The position numbers were made by a program, and so were the translations under genes. A stretch of DNA of 64,000 bases from DAHUYF01 sp035945115. Its GTDB lineage: Bacteria > Pseudomonadota > Alphaproteobacteria > ATCC43930 > CGMCC-115725. The DNA is taken from positions 1-64,000 of the forward strand of contig DASZAN010000155.1 of NCBI GenBank assembly GCA_035945115.1. The letters are read 5' to 3'. Shown here piece by piece: positions 44,942 to 54,564 of this stretch; the stretch's first letter is position 1, and every line of letters begins with the position of its first letter. Under the pieces are notes generated by a model that did no database searches, was not told the DNA's origin, and saw only the letters and a program-made list of their open reading frames with translations.

Positions 44942-46960
44942 TCATTGCGATCGGGACGATGGGGGAGCCGCGACTAGCCTCTTGTATTCTTCTCTAAATT
45001 CTGAGTCGAAATACCTGTTCATGGTGAGAAGTTCATGGCTGGGTGAGTACGCCAGTGTGACAATGGACACTTTCAAGTTTTGAAAAGCATCTGGCTTCTG
45101 ACCGAGAGCATAAAGCGCGACTGCATACCTGAACTGAACTGATCCAAGCAGCCCCCTCGCGTTCGTCTTGCTCCCTGCGGCCATCGCCTTTAGTTCAAGT
45201 TCTGCACCGTTTTTTAAGTCCCCTCTCTCAAGGAGGATATAGGCAAGAGTATCTTCGCAGACTGCAACTACAAGTTCTCGTGGCAGGTCCCGTGATATTT
45301 CAATGGCAGGATCTCTAGTGATCTCTAAAGCCTCGGTGGCGTAACTCTGAGCAACATCCAGATCGACCCCAGTTACTGCAAGCATCCACGCCAAATCATT
45401 CAATGCCCGACCTCGACTGAAGTTGCGCGCGGGCGAGTTCGTGACTTCATCCTCTGCCTTCTGTCGTTTTCCCTTAAACACAGCCGATTTCGCATAAGCG
45501 TCGACTGGGTACCGACGGGCAATGTTGGGGATTTGCTCAATATCAAGCCCAATCGCTCGCCACCAGGCAACGCCGGTGAAATTGGGAAGATTGTCGTCTA
45601 CAAATCCGACGCCTCGAAATGAGGCACGCGACAAGTCACTACTTGAAAAATCAACATCGCCGCGGAACCGGGCTCCGTCAAAAGACGAGTCAGTCAGATT
45701 TGCTCTCACAAACGTGGTCCCTTCGATATCTGCGCCCTCAAAATGTACAGAGGGCAGAGTCGCCGAATCAAAGTGAGATTGCTTTATCACTGTCTGGTCG
45801 AAGAGCGCACCGGCAAGCGTTGAACTGCTAAGATTTACATTCGTCAACATTGAGTTGGAGAAGATTGGCGCGGGAACTGCCACCGAGAGACCGCGCAAAT
45901 CGAGATTTGAGAGATCATTCGCGTTATTTAGTACTAGCTGCTGCGGTAACCACGCTAGAAATTGGATGGAAAGTGCTCTGTAACTGGAGTTGTGGGACGA
46001 CTTAACGCTTTGCGTGAGTTCTTCATGTATAGTAGCTACAAATGTCCTTTTGATCGCCGGTACCGTAAGAAGATACGGAACCCCGATGAACGCAAGAGCG
46101 AGCAGTAGAGCCACTAACATCGCACGAGTCGCCCTCGCCTTTCGGTTTGCGCGCGACTTGCTAGCAGCAATAAACCTCATCTCTGCGGGCGTCAGGTCAC
46201 AGTATGCTCCAGCATCCTGTGCCAGCCCCCCGCTCAATAATTTCTTTTCGCTGCATCCGCTCTGTTCCCAGAACTCAGCGGCATAACGGAGTCTGACCCG
46301 CTCCTCGATCCAATTGAAGAGAGGCTCCCATTGGCGTCCTAGTGCCTCGCTTTGCAACTCAAGTGAATCATCTTGATCCGTATTGGAGACCCTGATAATT
46401 CCGCTTTTCTCCAACCTCTCAAGAATGGCTCGGTTGCGCCTCGCGTTCCCAATTGAGATCAAGCTCTGCCGAGTAGCTGGCAAAGATATCCATCGCTCAC
46501 CTGTTTCGGGTATCCGTATGAAGCGCATCAGGATCTGGCGCAAAAGCTCGCGCTCACTCGGACGAAGGCCGTTCAAAAGCAAGTTGCCTTCTTTGGCTGC
46601 GTCTAGTACCGAGGCAGAATTAAAAGGCTCGAGCCGACTTCTGCGAATAGTCGATCGCGTCTCGTTGCTTGTGTCGGCAGTGAAGGCGCTGGCTACCCAG
46701 TAGTCGATAGCGGCCTGCGCTATCCGGCGATCTGATGGAAGGTCGAGTAGGGCGCCCGTTGCGGCTGCTTGGCGAACGAATTTAACTACAGCGGCTTCAG
46801 TTGACGCGCTCTGGTCGGTTGGAATATTCGAATCGAACCCAGAAAAAGATTCTAGTAAACTATCGTTCGCACTTCGAAGCGCAGCGAGTGAGGGAAATGC
46901 TTCTGGGCGTGGCATGAAGTTCACCCAAAGAGTTTGCTCAGAGCAGATCAAGAATCGCAT
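44942..46960 (-). CDS. Pentapeptide-repeat membrane protein with STAND-type linker region
   Basis: A 672-residue protein (627-657 if a later start at 46915 is used). The first 240 residues are helical, ending in EERVRLRYAAEFWEQSG, which resembles the winged-helix or linker region behind the NTPase of nSTAND conflict proteins, but no Walker A or B motif is present. A membrane helix lies at about 280-300 (MLVALLLALAFIGVPYLL). Pentapeptide repeats follow at about 348-465 (NLSNLDLRG, ADIEGTTFVRANLTDSSF), and TPR-like helices at about 525-665. It overlaps the protease gene by 23 bases. It is probably the membrane-anchored effector or sensor of the operon. Confidence 0.7.
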   Translation of the reverse strand: MRFLICSEQTLWVNFMPRPEAFPSLAALRSANDSLLESFSGFDSNIPTDQSASTEAAVVKFVRQAAATGALLDLPSDRRIAQAAIDYWVASAFTADTSNETRSTIRRSRLEPFNSASVLDAAKEGNLLLNGLRPSERELLRQILMRFIRIPETGERWISLPATRQSLISIGNARRNRAILERLEKSGIIRVSNTDQDDSLELQSEALGRQWEPLFNWIEERVRLRYAAEFWEQSGCSEKKLLSGGLAQDAGAYCDLTPAEMRFIAASKSRANRKARATRAMLVALLLALAFIGVPYLLTVPAIKRTFVATIHEELTQSVKSSHNSSYRALSIQFLAWLPQQLVLNNANDLSNLDLRGLSVAVPAPIFSNSMLTNVNLSSSTLAGALFDQTVIKQSHFDSATLPSVHFEGADIEGTTFVRANLTDSSFDGARFRGDVDFSSSDLSRASFRGVGFVDDNLPNFTGVAWWRAIGLDIEQIPNIARRYPVDAYAKSAVFKGKRQKAEDEVTNSPARNFSRGRALNDLAWMLAVTGVDLDVAQSYATEALEITRDPAIEISRDLPRELVVAVCEDTLAYILLERGDLKNGAELELKAMAAGSKTNARGLLGSVQFRYAVALYALGQKPDAFQNLKVSIVTLAYSPSHELLTMNRYFDSEFREEYKRLVAAPPSSRSQ

Positions 46961-48680
46961 TCAATGGTGTAACCACTTCCATTAGCTCGCGACAAAGCTC
47001 GCGAAGTCGGCCGTCTACATCGTAGAATCGCAGCATGCACTCATTTCGAAACTCCACAAACGCATTTTCTCGTTCGTTGGCACATTGGATGCCTCGAAGC
47101 TCTGTGGCACACGCTTCTTCCCAACGGAACATCATCCCCTTTAGGTCAATCGATGGATTATCTTGCAAAGCAAGGTCTCCAACAGCTGTGAGCTTTTCCT
47201 TAAACTGGACCCACAAAGGGATTTTAGATACTGGCTCAATAGCCGAGGAATTCTCAGCAGCACCAAGCTCTTTGTCGAGCCATTGCCATTCAATATGCTC
47301 TGCCACCAAACTGCTGAGACGCCTGCTTAGCGTAGTGACCGCTCTGGAGGCACGGTTTAGGCTATCCACCGTTTGCTCGTTTGTCGTGGAGTCGAGTCCG
47401 CCAACAATATTTTCAATTATTACGCCGAACCGAGCCAGTTTTAGATTTGACGCGGCCTGGGCGAGCTGTCCGTTGACACGAGGTGCTTCCTGCAGCGTTC
47501 TCCGAAGGTCTTCAGAGATGTTATTGCGGACGTCGAAATTCCCGCTGGGTGCAGCAACTTTGCTGGCATCGTCGATCTCGCTGATACTAATCTGAAACTT
47601 GTTGATCCAGGCTTCTTCAATGGTGTAGTTCGGTAGACCATTGATCTGCTCGAGAGCAGCGGTCGCTTGATGTTTCAATCCACGAGCTATCTGGCGCAAA
47701 GCACGGGCTGCAGGCGGGTCCGATCTTCGCGCTAGTGCACTATCGATACTCCAAAATTGGAGCTGCAGATGATGCAATAATTCGTGGAGCGCTTTGCACT
47801 TCGTGAGAATCGAAATCTGATCTCGCGTTGTCGCAAAGTCGGCCTGAAAGGCGCCAGCCATTTTCTGGAATTGAGGCGTGATCGCGATGCTTGCCAGCTT
47901 CTCTAATCCGTTGCTCATGGTGCGTATGAGAGTATTCAATGGCAAAATCGCGCTTTCGTCGAGAAGGCGATAGAACTCTGTATCCTCTTCCCAGACGTCG
48001 GCCAAGCGCACTGCGCGAAAGTCGTACGTTTTCCCCTCAGCTCGAGTGATTACGACGCCGATAATTTCCTGATCATTAAAGAGTGCAGCTCCCGACATAC
48101 CTAGCCAATTCAAACTCGGATCCAATTCACGTTCGCCGGTCATTTTTATCGCTACGATTTCGAACATGCTCGAGCGGGCACCAGCCAGCGGTGGGACGCG
48201 GCCAAAGATTTGTTGAGTTTCTCGCCGACCCGGGCCGGCTTCATCGTAGCGTTGGGCAGGAAATCCGCCCGCGTATACCTCAACGAAAGGTCGACCAATT
48301 TGGTCTCCGACTCCGACACGCACCGGACCGCTATACTCGGCCGGCACATGCCTCAGGCGGATTAGTGCGACGTCAGGTGAACTCTTTTCAAGAAGCGCTT
48401 TGCAATCTTTTGGCCACACCAAGTCCGCTTGACGAAGCGGTGCGTCTACGCCTTCCGCGAGCGCCCGAACTTCAATCACAAGGCTCGGTGAGGGCTGCTC
48501 GCGTAGACTATCTAAAACGAGCACGTGACGTGCCGTCAGTACTAATCCACTACCAAGTAAATAACCGCTTCCGATATTCCCCTTATCCGCTGCACCGCCG
48601 GGATGTGCAAAAAGCTCAACGAGCCGCTTCGGAGATCTTTCTGACGACGAAGTTCGCGGGTCAACTGTTGCCCCGGTCAT
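46938..48680 (-). CDS. Trypsin-like serine protease with long helical C-terminal region
   Basis: A 580-residue protein; GGAAGG precedes the ATG. GSGYLLGSGLVLTARHVL (His52), SPDVALIRLR (Asp103) and NWLGMSGAALF (Ser196) give the full chymotrypsin-fold triad in the first 225 residues. The remaining about 350 residues are helical and unrecognised, resembling effector-associated or regulatory regions seen in protease-containing conflict operons. It has no signal peptide, so it should act inside the cell. It starts 18 bases after the trypco2-like gene. Confidence 0.85.
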   Translation of the reverse strand: MTGATVDPRTSSSERSPKRLVELFAHPGGAADKGNIGSGYLLGSGLVLTARHVLVLDSLREQPSPSLVIEVRALAEGVDAPLRQADLVWPKDCKALLEKSSPDVALIRLRHVPAEYSGPVRVGVGDQIGRPFVEVYAGGFPAQRYDEAGPGRRETQQIFGRVPPLAGARSSMFEIVAIKMTGERELDPSLNWLGMSGAALFNDQEIIGVVITRAEGKTYDFRAVRLADVWEEDTEFYRLLDESAILPLNTLIRTMSNGLEKLASIAITPQFQKMAGAFQADFATTRDQISILTKCKALHELLHHLQLQFWSIDSALARRSDPPAARALRQIARGLKHQATAALEQINGLPNYTIEEAWINKFQISISEIDDASKVAAPSGNFDVRNNISEDLRRTLQEAPRVNGQLAQAASNLKLARFGVIIENIVGGLDSTTNEQTVDSLNRASRAVTTLSRRLSSLVAEHIEWQWLDKELGAAENSSAIEPVSKIPLWVQFKEKLTAVGDLALQDNPSIDLKGMMFRWEEACATELRGIQCANERENAFVEFRNECMLRFYDVDGRLRELCRELMEVVTPLNAILDLL

Positions 48681-48698
48681 GGCAACGACCTTCCGAAG

Positions 48699-49028
48699 CT
48701 ATCGCGGTCGGTCCGCCATCTGATCAGTCACTTGGAACTCGTTTCCATGGGAATCCACCGGAGCAAGCACTAGCTTAAGCTTGTGAGTTGCTGCGCTCTC
48801 GTACTTCCCGCTCGCACCCAGTTCCAGAACCCAGAATTTGATACCTGTTTTTACATCGCCTCCAGTGGTCACCCCAATAGTGAGCTCAAGTTCGATGGGC
48901 TTCAGCTGAAAGCGCATTGGCTGATTTGCACCCTCGCGAAGAGCTTCGTGCAGCTGCGCCCTGAGGTCTCTAATAACCTCTGCGAGCAAAATCGGGCCCG
49001 CACTCCCTTCTTTTCGGATCTCGCCCAT
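48699..49028 (-). CDS. Trypsin-co-occurring domain 2 (trypco2)-like protein
   Basis: A 109-residue protein; GGGGAGG precedes the ATG at 49028. LLAEVIRDLRAQLHEALREG, RFQLKPIELELTIGVTTGG and VKTGIKFWVLELGASG (about residues 52-85) match the trypco2 family pattern as remembered. Members are encoded next to trypsin-like proteases in conflict-type operons, with a probable sensing or adaptor role. It is the first gene of the three-gene minus-strand operon. The DNA is less GC-rich than its neighbours. Confidence 0.7.
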   Translation of the reverse strand: MGEIRKEGSAGPILLAEVIRDLRAQLHEALREGANQPMRFQLKPIELELTIGVTTGGDVKTGIKFWVLELGASGKYESAATHKLKLVLAPVDSHGNEFQVTDQMADRPR

Positions 49029-49269
49029 TTTATGCCTCCCCAGATCCCAATTTACCATGTTACATCGAATTTGGTCACGCGTATACGCCCAAATAATCGA
49101 CCGTAGCGCGCGAGATCGGTGAATAAAGATTCAGTTCCACAGCCAGCAAAACACATTAAAGAGTTGGCGCCACACCAGTTGGTGATCCGGGTTCCCAAAC
49201 AGCTGCGGAGGCGGGAACATAAACGAGGCTACGACAACGTCGCTATGCGCGCTGGCAGGCCTCCGCTTT

Positions 49270-49620
49270 CTAGTCCACACCCGATTGGTCGGTACATGCG
49301 GCGGTTATAGTCGCGGAACGCGTCCGTCGTCCTGATGTCGAAGCTACGCGCCCTGGGCAGGTTGATCCGCAATGTTGTCCACCCTGCGCGCCGGCCTCGC
49401 GGCGAGGACGGTCGCGCGTGTACCGAGGAAGACCACCTCGGAAATGCTGTGCGCGACGAAAACGATGGTCCTCCGGCTGCGGAGCTCGAGATTCATCTTC
49501 TCGCGCGTCAGCGCAGGGCGCGTCCATGAGAACGAGCTTCGGGTCACGGAGGAGCGCGCGTACGATCGCTGCGCGCTGCTGCATGCCGTCCGAGAGCCCA
49601 GCGCGATTGCACCTAACCGG
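49270..49620 (-). pseudogene. Decayed ABC transporter ATP-binding gene (NitT/TauT type)
   Basis: Pieces of the second half of an ABC ATPase are readable: GLSDGMQQRAAIVRALL with RDPKLVLMDAP (the ABC signature and start of Walker B), then in other frames LTREKMNLELRSRRTIVFVAH and SEVVFLGTRATVLAARPARR, and at the end RSFDIRTTDAFRDY. At least the Walker B Glu region and part of the D-loop are deleted and the frame shifts. The N-terminal half with Walker A is missing; instead the crcB gene ends there, overlapping by 8 bases. Confidence 0.8.
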
Positions 49621-50032
49621 CCCTGCGTCGGCCGGCTCGCATGCGTCGCGTGCGAATGAGCGCGTTGCCCGCGGCGTGGCCGAGCCATACGGAGAAGAGG
49701 CAGAGGAGCATCGAGAGGATCACGTTGGCCCCCGCCGCAAAGGTGTGGCCCTCGCGGATGAGCAAGAAGCTCTGAAGGCTGAAGGCGGAGAAGGTCGTGT
49801 AGCCGCCGCAGATGCCGACCATGACGAAGACGCGGGTCCTGGTGCGGATCAAATATGGGCTGTCCGTCCCGCTGATCACCGCAAAGAGGCCAATCACGAA
49901 GGATCCGGTCGCATTGATGAAGATGGTCGCCCACGGAAATGTCGCGCCGACAAGGTCGGCACCGGCCAACCCAACGAGATGGCGCGCGGCGCCGCCAAGA
50001 GCGCTGCCCAGCGCCACCCAAAGATACATCAT
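49613..50032 (-). CDS. crcB: CrcB/Fluc fluoride channel, copy 1
   Basis: A 139-residue protein with four membrane helices. GGAARHLVGLAGA, FPWATIFINATGSFVIGLF and GICGGYTTFSAFSLQ (about residues 77-91) are the Fluc motifs, with the Thr and Phe lining the pore and the conserved Asn. It exports fluoride passively. It is the last intact gene of the riboswitch-controlled operon and abuts the decayed ABC ATPase. Confidence 0.95.
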   Translation of the reverse strand: MMYLWVALGSALGGAARHLVGLAGADLVGATFPWATIFINATGSFVIGLFAVISGTDSPYLIRTRTRVFVMVGICGGYTTFSAFSLQSFLLIREGHTFAAGANVILSMLLCLFSVWLGHAAGNALIRTRRMRAGRRRAG

Positions 50033-50080
50033 GACCGGAATGTCCCTAGAGCGCGGCGAAATGCAAACTGGCGGTGACGA

Positions 50081-50440
50081 CTATGCGAGACCGGCGCGCT
50101 TCTTCAGCCCGTCGGTCCCGTATTGCAGGACCTGCACCTTTTCGAGGGTCACGAGACCGCTCGACATCATGCCGTCAAGCGTCGGGAGAAAATCCCGAAT
50201 CCTTTCCTCGCTGTCGACGATCTCGATCACCATCGGGAGGTCTTCGGACAGGCGCAGGATCTTGGCGGTGTGCAGACGGCTGGAGTGGCCGAAGCTCATC
50301 GGCCCTCGCAAGACGGTGGCGCCGCCGAGGTGCATCTCGCGGGCCTTCAAGACGATGGCCTCGTAGAGCGGCGCGCCTTCGTAACGGTCATCCTCGCCGC
50401 AGAATATCCTGAGGAGCATGGCGTCTTTGGGTATCTGCAT
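50081..50440 (-). CDS. DUF190 domain-containing protein
   Basis: A 119-residue protein; GGAGG precedes the ATG at 50440. The fold looks like a ferredoxin-like PII-type domain (YEGAPLYEAIVLKAREMHLGGATVLRG, then DLPMVIEIVDSEERI and FLPTLDGMM). DUF190 genes regularly accompany crcB and may form a cytoplasmic regulator of the channel. It is placed between the two crcB genes with 11 bases on one side. Confidence 0.93.
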   Translation of the reverse strand: MQIPKDAMLLRIFCGEDDRYEGAPLYEAIVLKAREMHLGGATVLRGPMSFGHSSRLHTAKILRLSEDLPMVIEIVDSEERIRDFLPTLDGMMSSGLVTLEKVQVLQYGTDGLKKRAGLA

Positions 50441-50451
50441 GGAAGCCTCCG

Positions 50452-50832
50452 TTAGCCGGTCATGCGTGCAACGGCAAAACCAATCCAGACCGCAATGAAA
50501 CAGGTGACGGTCGACAGGATGATGTTGGCCCAGACGCGGCGCCATTGGCCGTCGCGCGCGAGATTGAGGGTTTGCAGGCTGAAGGACGAGAAGGTCGTGT
50601 AGCCGCCACAAATGCCAGCCATCACAAACTGCCGGATGCCGGGATCGACGAGATTGGTGCCATCCGGCCCCCAGCCCGAGAAGAGCCCGATCACGAACGA
50701 TCCCACGACGTTGACAAAGAAGGTTCCCCACGGGAACTGCTCGCCGTAGCGGCGCGCGACAGCGCCTGAGCACCAGTAGCGGCCCATCCCGCCGATGGCG
50801 CTGCCGAGAGTGACCCAGACGAGAGCGCTCAT
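50452..50832 (-). CDS. crcB: CrcB/Fluc fluoride channel, copy 2
   Basis: A 126-residue protein with four membrane helices. GGMGRYWCSGAVARR, FPWGTFFVNVVGSFVIGLF and GICGGYTTFSSFSLQ are Fluc motifs. Together with copy 1 it may form a heterodimeric channel, as many paired crcB genes do. It lies 15 bases after the antiporter gene. Confidence 0.95.
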   Translation of the reverse strand: MSALVWVTLGSAIGGMGRYWCSGAVARRYGEQFPWGTFFVNVVGSFVIGLFSGWGPDGTNLVDPGIRQFVMAGICGGYTTFSSFSLQTLNLARDGQWRRVWANIILSTVTCFIAVWIGFAVARMTG

Positions 50833-50847
50833 GTCAGCGTTCGTCGC

Positions 50848-52053
50848 TCACGAGGGGCCTGTCGATCCCGGGACGGGCTCCGCAGCTCGACGGGGGTCGA
50901 GTTCGCGCGGCAGCAAGTGCCGGGGAAGGTAGATGGCGTTCGCAATCAGCGTAGGCACGACGGCACTCGCGACGACGGCGGCAACCAGCGCCGAATATTG
51001 CGCCTGATCGATGATGCCGTGCGAGAGGCCGAAGAGCGACGATATCGTGCCGAAGGTCAATCCCGTGCTCATCAGCAGCGTCGTGTACATGCGCTCCTGC
51101 TTCGGTTGCCCGAAGGCGCGAGCGACCGGATAGACGCCGGCGAGCTTCGTGGCGAGCTTGACGAACAACATAAACAGAAATGCGACGGGTGCCGCGACGA
51201 GATCGGGAACGGAGACGAAGGAGCCGGCCCTGATGAAATAGAAGGGCGTCAGGAATCCGAAGCAGAGCGTACGAAGGCGGCGGATGAGGATGTGATCCTT
51301 GCCGACCGTTCCCGCGAGGATCATGCCAATGAGATAGGCCGGCAGCACCGCCTCGCTATCGGCCCAGCCGGCCAGCGCGCCCAATCCGAAGAGGCAGAGC
51401 AAGAGGTACTTCGTCTCCAGCTCCGAGGGCCGGTCGCCGTAGGTGCGGAAAAACCGCGGCGTGAGCCACGGCAGGAGAATGAGGGCAATGATAACCACCG
51501 CGGCAAAGAGGAGGGTCTTCAACGTGAAGGGCGCGAAGATGAAGCCAAGTGCCAACACCGTGCCGAGGTCGGTGACGAAGCAAGCCGCCAGCACGACTTT
51601 CCCGTACGTGGTCGCGTTGAAGCCGAACTCCAACATCACGGCGTAGACCACCGCCACCGACGTCGTCGACATCGCGACACCGCCGAGCCAGCTCGCCATC
51701 GGGTCCCAGCCTAGGACATATCGCGCACCGGCGGCGCAGCCGAGAAAAGGCGCCAGAAAGGAGACAAAGCCGATCGCGCCCGCTTCCTTCCATTTCGCGC
51801 GAAAAACCTCGGGATCGAGTTCGGCGCCGGCGAGGAAGGTAAGGACGATCGCTCCCGTTCCCGACAGGAACTTGACCCAGGTCTCGCCGGTGCCGAGAAC
51901 GGCGCCGCCGATCGCAGCGCCGATGATCAGCTGCGCGATCGTGCCGACGACGATCTCCGAGAGCGCCGTGGCGATCCTGAGCCGTATGGAGAGAAGGGTG
52001 GCGATGAGCGCCAATCCCAACCACAGTGCCGCCAGCGCCCAGATCTCGGTCAT
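50848..52053 (-). CDS. Cation:proton antiporter (CPA2 type)
   Basis: A 401-residue protein with about twelve membrane helices, without the cytoplasmic RCK or TrkA domains of larger Kef systems. GAELDPEVFRAKWKEAGAIG, MASWLGGVAMSTTSVAVVYAV and ACFVTDLGTVLALGF (Asp as probable ion ligand) are CPA2 features. Antiporters are a known class of fluoride-riboswitch-controlled genes. It is the first gene of the fluoride operon, about 100 bases behind the riboswitch. Confidence 0.92.
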   Translation of the reverse strand: MTEIWALAALWLGLALIATLLSIRLRIATALSEIVVGTIAQLIIGAAIGGAVLGTGETWVKFLSGTGAIVLTFLAGAELDPEVFRAKWKEAGAIGFVSFLAPFLGCAAGARYVLGWDPMASWLGGVAMSTTSVAVVYAVMLEFGFNATTYGKVVLAACFVTDLGTVLALGFIFAPFTLKTLLFAAVVIIALILLPWLTPRFFRTYGDRPSELETKYLLLCLFGLGALAGWADSEAVLPAYLIGMILAGTVGKDHILIRRLRTLCFGFLTPFYFIRAGSFVSVPDLVAAPVAFLFMLFVKLATKLAGVYPVARAFGQPKQERMYTTLLMSTGLTFGTISSLFGLSHGIIDQAQYSALVAAVVASAVVPTLIANAIYLPRHLLPRELDPRRAAEPVPGSTGPS

Positions 52054-52100
52054 GTGTCGCCTCGCCTCACGTCATCTCAAGGGACGCGCGCCGGCGGGCA

Positions 52101-52123
52101 AACAAAACCCGCCAAGCGGCGGG
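52101..52123 (-). terminator. Riboswitch-associated intrinsic terminator
   Basis: On the minus strand CCCGCC, a four-base loop GCTT and GGCGGG form the stem (52108-52123), followed directly by TTTTGTT. It lies between the fluoride riboswitch and the antiporter start, where it would be the expression platform. Confidence 0.75.
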
Positions 52124-52154
52124 CGGAATGCTCGACCCCACCGCGATCGTCGCG

Positions 52155-52207
52155 CGGCAGGAGTCATCAGCCCCCTACGGGCGGTTTTGGGGGACCCCAT
52201 CCCCTTG
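52155..52207 (-). ncRNA. Fluoride riboswitch (crcB motif)
   Basis: Read on the minus strand: GGGGATGGGGTCCCCC, then AAAACCGCCCG, TAGGGGGCTGATGACTCC. This has the defining features of the crcB motif: GATGG near the 5' end, the AACCGC segment, the GCTGATG segment and the pseudoknot partner between the first stem loop and the tail. It lies about 100 bases upstream of an antiporter and two crcB genes, so fluoride would relieve termination at the hairpin behind it. Confidence 0.9.
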
Positions 52208-52256
52208 CGCCGCGAGCTTACCATGGGCGGCACCGGGATCAAGCGTAACGGCAGGT

Positions 52257-53225
<969 letters not shown>

Positions 53226-53501
53226 CGTTGGGATCCTCCCGAACGGCAGGATAATCGGCGGTTCTTAGCCGGGCCAGATGCGCCTATGGTCATTCGACGC
53301 CCATCGGACGACCGCTATTGGCCGGCGTTGCTGCGCGGCGACATACTGCTTCAGCGGCGTGTCGATCTCGTAGAAATAGATATTCGCGACAAAGCCAGTT
53401 TCGGCTTCTCTCTGTCATTGGCGCTGCGGCCGAATCGACTTGCATCACGACAGAGGCTTCGCAAAGCTGAAGCTGACGGCTGATAGCTGACAGATTCGCT
53501 C

Positions 53502-54194
53502 ATGTCGCGTTCCGAGCGGCTTCTCGATCTCATCCAGGCCCTGCGGCGGCATCGCCGTCCGGTGCGCGGCGCGGAGCTGGCCGAAGAGCTGCGCGTGTCG
53601 TTGCGCACGGTCTATCGCGACATCCAGAGCCTCATCGCCACCGGCGCGCGGATAGACGGCGAGGCGGGCGTCGGCTTCGTTCTGCGCGCCGGCTACACGC
53701 TGCCGCCGTTGATGTTCGAGGCCGAGGAGATCGAGGCGCTGGTGCTCGGCTCGCGCATGGTAGCCGAATCTGTCGACGAACCGCTGGCGCGCGCCGCCCG
53801 CGACGCGCTCGCCAAGATCGCCGCCGTGCTGCCCGACGAGCGCCGCGATGAGATCGAGAGTCTCGGCCTCCTCTCGGCGCCGCGCCCGCCCACCGCGCCC
53901 GACGGCGTCGAGCTGGCGTTCATCCGCAAGGCGATCCGCGCCGAGCGCAAGGTATGGATCACTTATGGCGACGCCCTTGGCAACCACACCGAACGCCGCA
54001 TCTGGCCGATCGCGCTCACCTTCTACGACCGCAAGCGCCTGCTCGCCGCTTGGTGCGAGCTGCGCCAGGACTACCGCCACTTCCGCACCGACCGGATCGT
54101 CGCGCTCACCGAGACCGCCGAGCGCCTCCCCAAGCGCCGCCGCGTGTTGATGCGCGAATGGCTGGAGCTCGAATCGGTGCCGCAACAGGATTGA
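53502..54194 (+). CDS. YafY-type transcriptional regulator (HTH and WYL domain)
   Basis: A 230-residue protein. The N-terminus SRSERLLDLIQALRRHRRPV with LRVSLRTVYRDIQSL is the DeoR-like winged helix. RKVWITYGDALGNHTERRIWPIALTFYDRKRLLAAWCELRQDYRHFRTDRI is the WYL domain in two parts (about residues 147-195), with the YG/WCELR features. It probably senses a small molecule or nucleic acid. The DUF1127 gene follows 74 bases on. Confidence 0.92.
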   Translation: MSRSERLLDLIQALRRHRRPVRGAELAEELRVSLRTVYRDIQSLIATGARIDGEAGVGFVLRAGYTLPPLMFEAEEIEALVLGSRMVAESVDEPLARAARDALAKIAAVLPDERRDEIESLGLLSAPRPPTAPDGVELAFIRKAIRAERKVWITYGDALGNHTERRIWPIALTFYDRKRLLAAWCELRQDYRHFRTDRIVALTETAERLPKRRRVLMREWLELESVPQQD

Positions 54195-54268
54195 TCGGCT
54201 GCTGACAGGATCTGTCACGGCGCGCGCTTAGAGTACCCAATAGATCTATCGATCGATGGAGCACTCGC

Positions 54269-54496
54269 ATGAGCACGCTGGAGCAGCGCCTCCGATGGCG
54301 CCGCCAACCCTACGAATCGGGTTTCTCCCGCCTACGAATTCTTGCGGCCGCGGTGCAGTATCTCGCCGCCGAGTGGCATCGCCGTGCCCGCAGTCGTGCC
54401 GAGCTTGCGCAGATGTCGGACCACGATCTGCGCGATATTGGCATCACGCGCGCCGAGGCCGCGTACGAATCGGCAAAGCCGTTCTGGCGGGCATGA
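54269..54496 (+). CDS. DUF1127 domain-containing protein
   Basis: A 75-residue protein. RRARSRAELAQMSDHDLRDIGITRAEA (about residues 37-63) is the full DUF1127 motif. Such small Arg-rich proteins are plentiful in alphaproteobacteria and take part in RNA metabolism and phosphate or stress responses. It follows the WYL regulator. Confidence 0.93.
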   Translation: MSTLEQRLRWRRQPYESGFSRLRILAAAVQYLAAEWHRRARSRAELAQMSDHDLRDIGITRAEAAYESAKPFWRA

Positions 54497-54564
54497 GGTC
54501 TGCCTGGCTGGATCAATCAACCTGCCTGAGAGAACACCGATGCGGCTGAGCTGCTCGCCACCCT

